Below, piece by piece: positions 26,338-34,262 of a stretch of 64,000 bases of DNA (position 1 is its first letter; every line of letters begins with the position of its first letter). Both the position numbers and the translations under genes were made by a program. Where the stretch lies: positions 3,126 to 67,125 of the forward strand of contig JANLPV010000025.1 of the NCBI GenBank assembly GCA_031367435.1. The letters are read 5' to 3'. The notes beneath the pieces were generated by a model, which had not been told where the DNA came from, did no database searches, and saw nothing but the letters and a program-made list of their open reading frames with translations. The DNA is from WLMZ01 sp031367435 (GTDB taxonomy: Bacteria > Actinomycetota > Acidimicrobiia > Acidimicrobiales > Ilumatobacteraceae).

Positions 26338-29300
26338 TCCGGGGTGACCACGCGAGCCGACTTGCGTTGAGGTGGCTGAGCGACGACGCACCAGCGCCGT
26401 GGAAGCAACTCGAGGGCACGGCTGTGTTGGCCGACCTCACCGGATTCACTCGGCTCACTGAGGCGCTGTCGGGTCTCGGACCCGAAGGTGTTGAGGTTCT
26501 GCATCAGGCGTTAACACTGTGCTTTTCCACACTGCTGGGTCCGAGCGTTGCGTCGGGTGGCGACATCATTGGTTTCGCTGGTGATGCCGCGTTGGTTTGG
26601 TTCAGCGGAAGCAATCACGAGCAACGTGGCGTTGAGGCCGCAGCAGCGATGCCTGCGAACCTGGCCCACCTTCCCGCGGCAACAACCGGTGGTCGACGCC
26701 TCAGGGTGAGCGTAGGCGTACACACGGGCACGGTTACTGCAATGCTCGCCGGCACCTCACAGCGCGCAATGTTGTTCTGCGGCCCGGAGATATCCACCTT
26801 GGTGGCACTCGAATCCGCCGCAACATCGGGGCAGGTTCTGGTGAGCTCGGCGCTCGCCGAACGCTTACCGAGTTCGTATCTCGGTGCCGTTGCACCTGTC
26901 GGCAGAGCACTCAAACTACGGCGACGTACTGAGCCTGAGCGGTCGTCACCGCGTCGCGGCTGGACCGACTCTCATGCGATCGACTCTGGTTCGATCGACT
27001 CTGCTTTTGACTCTGGTTCGATCAACTCTGATGCGATCGACTCTGCGCTGGTGTCTGCTTTGCACGACGACTCCTACCTCACCGATCGGTTGCTGTCAGT
27101 GCTCAGTCCAACAGTTCGCGATGTCATCATCGCCGACGCACCAACCGGTGATCATCGCGCGGCCTCCATTGGTTTCGTCGCCGTACCGAACATCGATGTC
27201 ATGCTGGCTGCGCACGGACCCGACGTCACCCACGCGGCGCTGCACCAGGTGATCACTACCGTGGTTCGAGTTGCCGAGGAGCTGTCGGTGACGTGGCTTG
27301 ATGCCGATGTTGGTCTGGGTGGCGTGAAGCTGCTGCTCGCGGCGGGCGCGCCTCAGGCTGTCGACGACGACGAGGGCCGGCTGTTGATTGCGTTGCGACG
27401 GATCATCGACGAGTCCGACGTCGTGCTTCGTGCTGGCGCACAACGCGGCCGAGTGTTTGCCGGCTCGCTTGGGGTGCCCGGGCGGCGAACTTTTACCGTC
27501 GTTGGCGACCCGGTGAATGTTGCCGCGCGAGCCCTTGGACTCGCCGGTGATCGCGAGTTGGTCACCGGCGACGGGCTCGGCGTAGCCACTCGGCCATTTA
27601 TCTCTGCAGTGAGTCTTGGGTCAACGACGCTGAAGAACCGTGTGCGTCCCGTCGAGATGTGGCGTGTCAGTGCAGTGCAACCAGCGGTCGGTCGCGATCT
27701 CACACGGCATTCGGCGGCGAGAGGCGTGGGTCGAGAGTACGAACGCGACCGAATTGCCAACGCGTGGAAAGTTGCTGTCGAGGGTTTTGGCCGCGCTCTC
27801 ACCGTGGTCGGTGAGCCAGGTATGGGCGCGTCCGATCTACTCAGCGAGGCCGTCGATAGGGCCGGCGCTGCAGCGACCTTGGTGGTGGCCGATCCCTATC
27901 GCCAACAGGTGCCGTACATCACCATCGCCGCCGTGGTGCGCGCATTGGCGACAGCGGCAGGAGCAGAAGGCGACGACCACGGATGGACGTGGCTCGCTGG
28001 CTTCGCTCCACAGATCAGCGATGACGCGCGCCATTGGATCGACGACGGCCGACGTGCTGTTCAACGGCGGCCCCGTGCCGACGAGATCGATCCAATCAGC
28101 GCCGCAAATCGCAGTCGCGTTGTACTGGCTCGATTGATCGAGATGGCCGCCCCGCGCCCTTGGCTGTTGGCTATCGACGAACTCGACGCTGTCGACGACG
28201 CGTCACGTCTGGTGTTACGCGAACTTCGCGATCGATGCATGTCCAATGGCTGGCTGCTCCTCGCCAGCATTGGGCCCGATGACCAATCATCGCTCGACGA
28301 CGTCACCCAAGCAGACACACTGGTTCTGGAACCGTTCGACCACGACGAGGCCACGCAGTTCGTCATCGACGTCGAACCACGATTACGTGACGACCAGGTC
28401 GCGCAAATCGTCGCCGCGGGTCAAGGCAACCCGTTCGTGCTTGCCGAACTCGCCCGTCATCCACAGGGTGGCGAGCTTCCCGATTCGCTCGAACGGCTGA
28501 GCATCTCACGCATCGACGCATTGTCAGTAACAACGCGCCAGCTTGTGCGCGACGCGTCCACCTTCGGCATGACGATGTCGATGACGATGATCGCCGAGAT
28601 TCTCAACCGTCCTGAACTCTCGGACCCAACAAGTTGGTCAGAAGCATCGTCGGTGCTGCAACCAACAGACCTCGGCACCGTCTCGTTTCGCCACGGCGCA
28701 TATCGAGTCGCGGCGCACCAGTCGTTGCCGTTTCGTCGACGCCGTGAGCTGCACGGAGCGATCGCGGATCACCTCGCAACGGTTGCCGATACGAGCGAAG
28801 CAGTGCTGGCCAACCACTACCGCGAAGCTGGACGAACGCGCGAAGCATTCCCTCTGACGGTGACGGCCGCGCGGGCCGCCCAGTCTTCGGGTGCCCTCGT
28901 GGAGGCAAGCGAATTGTTCGAGCGTGCCGCAGCTATGGCGCGCGAAGTTGACCGCGCCGCCGTCGGAGAATTGCTCGTCGAGCAAGGCGACGCGCTGATG
29001 CGAGTGGGCGATCTCGATGGCGCAGAGCGCGCATTCGTTTCGGCGGGACGAGTGATCAAGGACCCACACGGTTACGCAGTGATGTGCAATCACCGCGTCG
29101 ACCTTGAAATCAGGCGCAGTAGGTACAAGCAAGCACGTCGATGGGCACAGAAGGGATTAGCACTCGTGGCGCCACTCGGCCCCCGAAGCACCGGCCTTTT
29201 GGGGAAGCTCTTGCTCGACAATGCGGCCGCGCTCTATTACCTCGGCCGCTGGCACGACTGCCTTCGGCTCGCGACGCAAGCGCTTGAAGTGTCGACCCAA

Positions 29301-30152
29301 ACCGGTGACCGACTGCTGGAAGGGCTCGCTCATCTGCACCTCGAGATGGCGCAGAGCGCGCTCACCAACCCCGTTGCGCTCGACCACGGCAATGCTGCTG
29401 TTGCGATCTTCGAAGCGATCGGCCACGAGCGTTACCTCGGCGTCGCGCTGTGTAACAACGGTCTCACAGCCTCGAACATGGGACGTTGGGATGAAGCACT
29501 CAGCATGTACCGGCGCGCGGTTGCAGTTGTAACGCAGACCGGCGACGCGATCAACACCGCGATTACGGAAATGAACCTTGGGTTTCTTCTCTTTCGTCAG
29601 GGAAGATTGGAAGACGCCGACGCCCGTGCCCTGCGCACACTACGCACATTCGAAACCGGTGGACTCGACATGTTCGTTGCGTACTCGCGTCACTTGCGTA
29701 GCCGCATCGCGGCCGCCGAAAGTCGCTTCGACGACGCGGTGCAGTTGATGGCATCCGCGCGCGCCACCTTCGTACAGATGGACGACACCGCAATGGTGCT
29801 CGACTGCGACGTGGCATCGCTCGACCGACTGCTCAGAGCGGGGTTGGCCAACGACGCCGTATCGCTTGCCCGTGCGATCGAGTCCGACATGCACAAGGCC
29901 GACGAAGCCGTGGCTGCTGCGCATCAGTTGTACTTCGGCATCGCGGAGACCCGCACGTCACACGCCGCTCAGGGCGCGGCCCGAATCGTTGGGGCCTTGC
30001 GGGACGCTCGCCGGCTCCGGCTCCTGCACGAGGAATACCTGTGCCTGAGCGCGCTGATCGACATTGCCAACAGCGGTGGTCCGTCCGCGCCACCAGACGC
30101 CATCGTGCGATGCGATGATCTCGGCAGAACTTTGGGACTTACGATCGCCTGA
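26334..30152 (+). CDS. Cyclase-domain/STAND-ATPase/TPR signalling protein
   Basis: 1272 residues from a GTG overlapping the lipoprotein stop. Residues about 25-205 are a class III cyclase domain with metal aspartates in VLADLTGFTRL and GFAGDAALVWF. About 260-440 is a second, degenerate cyclase-like half that keeps VVGDPVNVAARALGLA. Between them is a low-complexity Ile-Asp-Ser repeat. About 465-760 is an ATPase module whose Walker A is GEPGMGAS, with Ala in place of the essential Lys, and Walker B is WLLAIDELDAVDD. The remaining 450 residues are TPR-like. It probably works as a nucleotide-sensing scaffold rather than an active ATPase. It precedes the Hsp70-like pair by 59 bases. Confidence 0.85.
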   Translation: MIRGDHASRLALRWLSDDAPAPWKQLEGTAVLADLTGFTRLTEALSGLGPEGVEVLHQALTLCFSTLLGPSVASGGDIIGFAGDAALVWFSGSNHEQRGVEAAAAMPANLAHLPAATTGGRRLRVSVGVHTGTVTAMLAGTSQRAMLFCGPEISTLVALESAATSGQVLVSSALAERLPSSYLGAVAPVGRALKLRRRTEPERSSPRRGWTDSHAIDSGSIDSAFDSGSINSDAIDSALVSALHDDSYLTDRLLSVLSPTVRDVIIADAPTGDHRAASIGFVAVPNIDVMLAAHGPDVTHAALHQVITTVVRVAEELSVTWLDADVGLGGVKLLLAAGAPQAVDDDEGRLLIALRRIIDESDVVLRAGAQRGRVFAGSLGVPGRRTFTVVGDPVNVAARALGLAGDRELVTGDGLGVATRPFISAVSLGSTTLKNRVRPVEMWRVSAVQPAVGRDLTRHSAARGVGREYERDRIANAWKVAVEGFGRALTVVGEPGMGASDLLSEAVDRAGAAATLVVADPYRQQVPYITIAAVVRALATAAGAEGDDHGWTWLAGFAPQISDDARHWIDDGRRAVQRRPRADEIDPISAANRSRVVLARLIEMAAPRPWLLAIDELDAVDDASRLVLRELRDRCMSNGWLLLASIGPDDQSSLDDVTQADTLVLEPFDHDEATQFVIDVEPRLRDDQVAQIVAAGQGNPFVLAELARHPQGGELPDSLERLSISRIDALSVTTRQLVRDASTFGMTMSMTMIAEILNRPELSDPTSWSEASSVLQPTDLGTVSFRHGAYRVAAHQSLPFRRRRELHGAIADHLATVADTSEAVLANHYREAGRTREAFPLTVTAARAAQSSGALVEASELFERAAAMAREVDRAAVGELLVEQGDALMRVGDLDGAERAFVSAGRVIKDPHGYAVMCNHRVDLEIRRSRYKQARRWAQKGLALVAPLGPRSTGLLGKLLLDNAAALYYLGRWHDCLRLATQALEVSTQTGDRLLEGLAHLHLEMAQSALTNPVALDHGNAAVAIFEAIGHERYLGVALCNNGLTASNMGRWDEALSMYRRAVAVVTQTGDAINTAITEMNLGFLLFRQGRLEDADARALRTLRTFETGGLDMFVAYSRHLRSRIAAAESRFDDAVQLMASARATFVQMDDTAMVLDCDVASLDRLLRAGLANDAVSLARAIESDMHKADEAVAAAHQLYFGIAETRTSHAAQGAARIVGALRDARRLRLLHEEYLCLSALIDIANSGGPSAPPDAIVRCDDLGRTLGLTIA

Positions 30153-30211
30153 TCGCCTGAAGCTGCGCAGACGCGCGGGCTAGATTGAGCGTGAAGAGAG
30201 ACGAGGTTTGG

Positions 30212-31843
30212 GTGACGTACAGACTGGCAATCGAGGTCGGGTCCGAGCAAACAACGTGGGCCACGACGAGTCGTGAAGGTAACGAGCAAACAACGATCGA
30301 CGGCGCGTCCGTCGATTCTGTAGTTGCTATCGCAGGAGGACAACTGATCGCCGGAGCGGCCGTTGCCAACGCAGATCCCGGTGCACTGCAGAACGTCACC
30401 CGAGATTTTGTGCAGCACCTCGGCGAGTCGGCACCAATGATGATCGGTGGCACGCCCTATGGCATCGAATCGTTGGTCGGCAGCCTTCTGTCGTCGGTCG
30501 TGAACGATGTACGCGCCAAGCGTGGGGGCGAGCCCGGTGCCGTGGTGATGGTGCACGACGACGGAATCGACGACTTCCAGAAGAGTCTGCTCACAGAAGC
30601 GGCCCGAGTAGCAGGATTGCCGATGGCAAACTTTGTGCTCGTCTCACGACACGACGCACATGCCGCAGAAGTTCCATCTGGCCTCAACATTCCAGCTGCA
30701 CTCGGACTCGTTGCCGCAGCGTCACTCGTCGGGTGGGTGCTACGCCCCGACATCGCCACTGCAGCATCTGTTGCCGCGGCGGCCGGAGGTGGAGCAGCAA
30801 CCGTGGCTGGCATCGCCGGTGGGGTCGCGGCTACGGCAGCCGGTGGGGCAGTGCTCGGCGCGACTGTCATTGGTCACGGTTCCGCCGCGGCCGCCGCAGC
30901 AACATCGGGACTCGCGGCCGCAGGCCCCATTGGTGCACCGCTCACCGCCGGCCCGGCAGGTGCACCGATCACCGCCGGACCTGCTGGCAGCCCACTCACC
31001 GCGCCGCCCACCGCCGGTCCCGCAGGAACACCAATCAACACGCCGCCCACCGCGGGTCCCGCAGGAACACCAATCAACACGCCGCCCACCGCGGGTCCCG
31101 CAGGAACACCAATCAACACAGCGCCGGTCGGACCCACTGGAGTTCCGCTGCAACCTCCTCCGATGGGCCCGGTTGGTACGAAGTTGATCACCAAGGCGCC
31201 GCGCCGAATTCCGATCGTGGCCGCGGTCGCCGTTGCAGTGGTTGCTGTGGTTGCGGTGGTGGCCGTCGTCGCCACCAACAACGACTCGCCTGCTGCACTC
31301 ACCAACAGTTCCGTAGATACGTCACAGGGCGCGTCCTCGGGATCAGCACCTTCGGGTTCGGCTGCGCTCGGCCTCGGTGAAACCGGCAAGGTCTGCGTAC
31401 ATGGGGTCTGGAAGATGAGCAATGAGAACTTCAAGAACATGGTTGGGGCGGTCAGTGCGCTCGGCTCGCTCGGCACGTTCGACGTCACCGGAACGACGAA
31501 GATCGAGATTGCTCCCGACGGCGTGTGGACAATGACGTACGACAACTGGACAATGTCGGCAAAGATGGCCGATCTCTCTGCAGCGATCACCGTGGTAATG
31601 GATGGTGTCGATACGACGAAGGGCGAGTTCCTCGACGATGGCACCTTCAACTTCCACGATGTCTCGGTCGGCACCAAGCTCACCGTCAACGCGATCGTTG
31701 ACGGTGCACCCTTACCACTTCCCAACACCCCAAAAGAGCGAACGGCGGTCAGCGGCTCGGGAACGTATGTGTGCGAGGGCGATGTGCTCACGCTCACTAC
31801 GGCCGATGCACCGAGCGCCTTCGTGATGGACCGAATCGGATGA
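30212..31843 (+). CDS. Hsp70-like pseudo-ATPase with membrane helix and outer beta domain
   Basis: 543 residues from GTG 30212, where TYRLAIEVGSEQT lines up with the phosphate-1 loop of the next protein. Residues 1-150 look like part of an Hsp70 nucleotide-binding domain (compare DDFQKSLLTEAARVAGLP with SDYKIGALREAARLAGIE downstream), but the catalytic motifs are lost. A long Ala/Gly-rich hydrophobic stretch follows, then three exact 13-residue repeats of TAGPAGTPINTPP (DNA 31010-31126), a membrane helix at about 332-356, and a C-terminal domain that looks lipocalin-like (VHGVWKMSNENF to VSGSGTYVCEGDVLTL). The stop overlaps the next gene's ATG (ATGA). Function is unknown; it is probably a partner of the Hsp70-propeller protein. 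Confidence 0.65.
   Translation: MTYRLAIEVGSEQTTWATTSREGNEQTTIDGASVDSVVAIAGGQLIAGAAVANADPGALQNVTRDFVQHLGESAPMMIGGTPYGIESLVGSLLSSVVNDVRAKRGGEPGAVVMVHDDGIDDFQKSLLTEAARVAGLPMANFVLVSRHDAHAAEVPSGLNIPAALGLVAAASLVGWVLRPDIATAASVAAAAGGGAATVAGIAGGVAATAAGGAVLGATVIGHGSAAAAAATSGLAAAGPIGAPLTAGPAGAPITAGPAGSPLTAPPTAGPAGTPINTPPTAGPAGTPINTPPTAGPAGTPINTAPVGPTGVPLQPPPMGPVGTKLITKAPRRIPIVAAVAVAVVAVVAVVAVVATNNDSPAALTNSSVDTSQGASSGSAPSGSAALGLGETGKVCVHGVWKMSNENFKNMVGAVSALGSLGTFDVTGTTKIEIAPDGVWTMTYDNWTMSAKMADLSAAITVVMDGVDTTKGEFLDDGTFNFHDVSVGTKLTVNAIVDGAPLPLPNTPKERTAVSGSGTYVCEGDVLTLTTADAPSAFVMDRIG
31010..31126 (+). repeat. Three tandem 39-base coding repeats
   Basis: Three nearly identical 39-base units encode TAGPAGTPINTPP and form a flexible Pro/Gly spacer just before the membrane helix of the Hsp70-like protein. 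The high DNA identity suggests recent expansion. Confidence 0.85.
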
Positions 31844-34221
31844 GCGCATACGCCTTAGGTGTTGATCTGGGTACCACGTATTCAGCGGCTGCCATCGCCC
31901 GGTCCGGATCAGCAGAACCGCTGTCGCTGGGCACCGATGCAGCACAAATTCCGTCGGTGGTGGTCATTCGCGAAGACGGTGAAGTGCTCGTGGGTGACGC
32001 TGCCGAACGCAGGGCCAGTGCCGAGCCAACTCGCGCCGCTCGCGAATTCAAACGTCGACTCGGCGATCCTGTGCCCATCATCATCGGTGATGCACCACAA
32101 AGCGTCGAGTCGCTCATGGGGCACCTGCTTCGCGACATTGTTCGTCGCGCTACCGAGCAGGAGGGTGAAGCCCCTAGCGTCGTGGTGCTGACGCACCCGG
32201 CGAACTACTCCGATTACAAGATCGGCGCGCTCCGCGAGGCGGCACGATTGGCCGGAATCGAATCCGAACGTGTGATGTTGCTCACCGAACCCGAGGCAGC
32301 AGCGATCGCCTATGCGCGTCAGGCGCGCATCGAGTCCGGTGAAATCGTTGCGGTCTACGACTTTGGTGGGGGCACGTTCGATGCTGCAGTGGTGCGACGC
32401 ATCGGCGAACGCTTCGAACTCGTCGGCGTACCAGAAGGCATGGAGCGCCTCGGCGGCATCGATTTCGATCAAGCCGTCATGGCTCATGTCGACGCCTCGC
32501 TTGGTGGCTTGGTGTCGGGGGCCGATCGCAACGATCCCCAGACCCGACCCGGCCAAGCGCGATTGAGGTCTGAGTGTCGCCGAGCGAAAGAGGCACTATC
32601 AACTGACAGCGATACCTCGATTCCTGTCGCGCTACCGGGGGTCCAAACCGAAGTACGTCTGACGCGCGTTGAGTTCGAGTCGATGGTGCGACCGCGCATC
32701 GCCGAGACCGTGCGCGCTCTTGAACGCGCCGTGGCATCGGCACACGTTGGCATGGATCAGGTGTCGCGCGTGCTGCTGGTTGGAGGCACGTCACGGATGC
32801 CGATCGTGGCCGAAATGGTGCGAGAGGCAACAGGTCGACCGGTTGGCCTGGATACACACCCAAAACTGGCCATCGCCGTGGGAGCTTCACTCGCTGGTGC
32901 GGCGTCACTACCCGCCGCCGCTGCAGCTGCAAATGCCGGCGCAGGGGACGCTATGGCCGGCGCTGCGCTTGCAGCAGCTGCGTGGCAGCCGCCGATACGG
33001 GTGATCGAACCGACGCCATCGCCGATCGCGCAGGCTCCTCGAAAGGGTCCACGCACCGGCATCCTTGTCGCTGTCATCGGCGGTGTACTCGGTGTTGGTG
33101 CGTTGGTGGCCGCGCTCGCGCTGCGCGACGGTTCGTCCGACTCGAAGTCGCCATCCGCCACGCCAACCAGTGCGGTATTGCTGACGGTTCCACCGGTGAC
33201 ACTCGGGACATCATCCACCACCATCGCACCCACCACCGTGCCCACGGTGGTGAACGGCCGCGGCGTCGCCGGACCCGTGAGTCACGTCGCGTTCAGCACT
33301 TCGGCCGCACCGGGCTCGGGTATTCCCGGGCCTGCAATATCAGCAGGTACATCCGGCGTCTCCGCCCTCGCCGTCGATGCCAACGGCGCGATTTTCGTCG
33401 CAACCGCCGAATCGACGATGCTCAAGATCACCGGTGATCAGATTGCACTGGTCGCGTCACTCGACCCCGCCGAAGGACCTGTCGGAGGCATCGCAGTTGC
33501 GGCCGATGGCAGCGTGTTGGTGACGACAAAAGCGGGCGTGCGGTCATTGAACAACGGCACCTCCACGCTCTTGCTCGACGCACCGGCGTCAGGCTTTGGT
33601 GCCACTCCCGGACCGCTCACGCTCGATGGCGTGGGCAACCTGTACATCGCCGACAACGATCTGCATCGCATTGTTCGCCGAGGTACCGACGGTTCACTCA
33701 GCCTCATCGCCGGCACAGGTACGGCTGCCGCCCCAGGCCCACTCGCGGCCGAGGGTCAACCTGCGGGTAGCGCGGCAATCGGCACCGTAGCGGGGCTGGC
33801 AATTGATGCTGGCGGCAACCTCATCGTTGCCGACTCGGGAGCGCTTGCGGTTCGCGTGATCTCCTCCGCGGGAACGATCTCCACGCTCGCCGGCGGAGGA
33901 ACAACCGGGCTCGCCAACGGTGGAACCGTTGTTCCTGAAGGCACCCCAGCTAGCTCGGTTGCATTTGCAACTATCGATGGCTTTGCGGTCAGCACGGCTG
34001 GTCGCGTCTATGTTGCCGACAACACCAGCGGTGCCATCGTTCGTATCTCCGCGAGCGGTGGAATCGAGGCTGTCATTACGCACCGCGCCGACATCGCTGC
34101 CGCCGACAATGTTCCGGCACGTCAGTCGTCAATCACCAAGGTTGGCCACATGGCGTGGGATCGTTCCGGATCGTTGTACTTCGTAGATGCCGGCGGCCTC
34201 CGCAAAATAGCTGGGCTCTAG
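31840..34221 (+). CDS. Hsp70-family ATPase fused through a membrane helix to an NHL-type propeller
   Basis: 793 residues. Residues 1-365 are a complete Hsp70/actin-fold ATPase domain: phosphate-1 LGVDLGTTYSA, THPANYSDYK, LTEPEAAAIAYA, phosphate-2 VYDFGGGTFDAAV, and the adenosine motif LLVGGTSRMPIVAEMV. There is no substrate-binding domain. An Ala-rich linker leads to one membrane helix (about 406-428), a Ser/Thr-rich spacer and an outer region (about 500-793) of repeated NHL-like blades (VSALAVDANGAIFVA, LTLDGVGNLYIADND, LAIDAGGNLIVADSG). So ATP binding inside is linked to a six-blade-type propeller outside. It overlaps the pseudo-Hsp70 gene by ATGA and converges on the acidic-protein gene. 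Confidence 0.85.
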   Translation: MSAYALGVDLGTTYSAAAIARSGSAEPLSLGTDAAQIPSVVVIREDGEVLVGDAAERRASAEPTRAAREFKRRLGDPVPIIIGDAPQSVESLMGHLLRDIVRRATEQEGEAPSVVVLTHPANYSDYKIGALREAARLAGIESERVMLLTEPEAAAIAYARQARIESGEIVAVYDFGGGTFDAAVVRRIGERFELVGVPEGMERLGGIDFDQAVMAHVDASLGGLVSGADRNDPQTRPGQARLRSECRRAKEALSTDSDTSIPVALPGVQTEVRLTRVEFESMVRPRIAETVRALERAVASAHVGMDQVSRVLLVGGTSRMPIVAEMVREATGRPVGLDTHPKLAIAVGASLAGAASLPAAAAAANAGAGDAMAGAALAAAAWQPPIRVIEPTPSPIAQAPRKGPRTGILVAVIGGVLGVGALVAALALRDGSSDSKSPSATPTSAVLLTVPPVTLGTSSTTIAPTTVPTVVNGRGVAGPVSHVAFSTSAAPGSGIPGPAISAGTSGVSALAVDANGAIFVATAESTMLKITGDQIALVASLDPAEGPVGGIAVAADGSVLVTTKAGVRSLNNGTSTLLLDAPASGFGATPGPLTLDGVGNLYIADNDLHRIVRRGTDGSLSLIAGTGTAAAPGPLAAEGQPAGSAAIGTVAGLAIDAGGNLIVADSGALAVRVISSAGTISTLAGGGTTGLANGGTVVPEGTPASSVAFATIDGFAVSTAGRVYVADNTSGAIVRISASGGIEAVITHRADIAAADNVPARQSSITKVGHMAWDRSGSLYFVDAGGLRKIAGL

Positions 34222-34262
34222 CCCCCAACCCCTCGCGAACCCGCGACTCCTGAAACGGCGCG

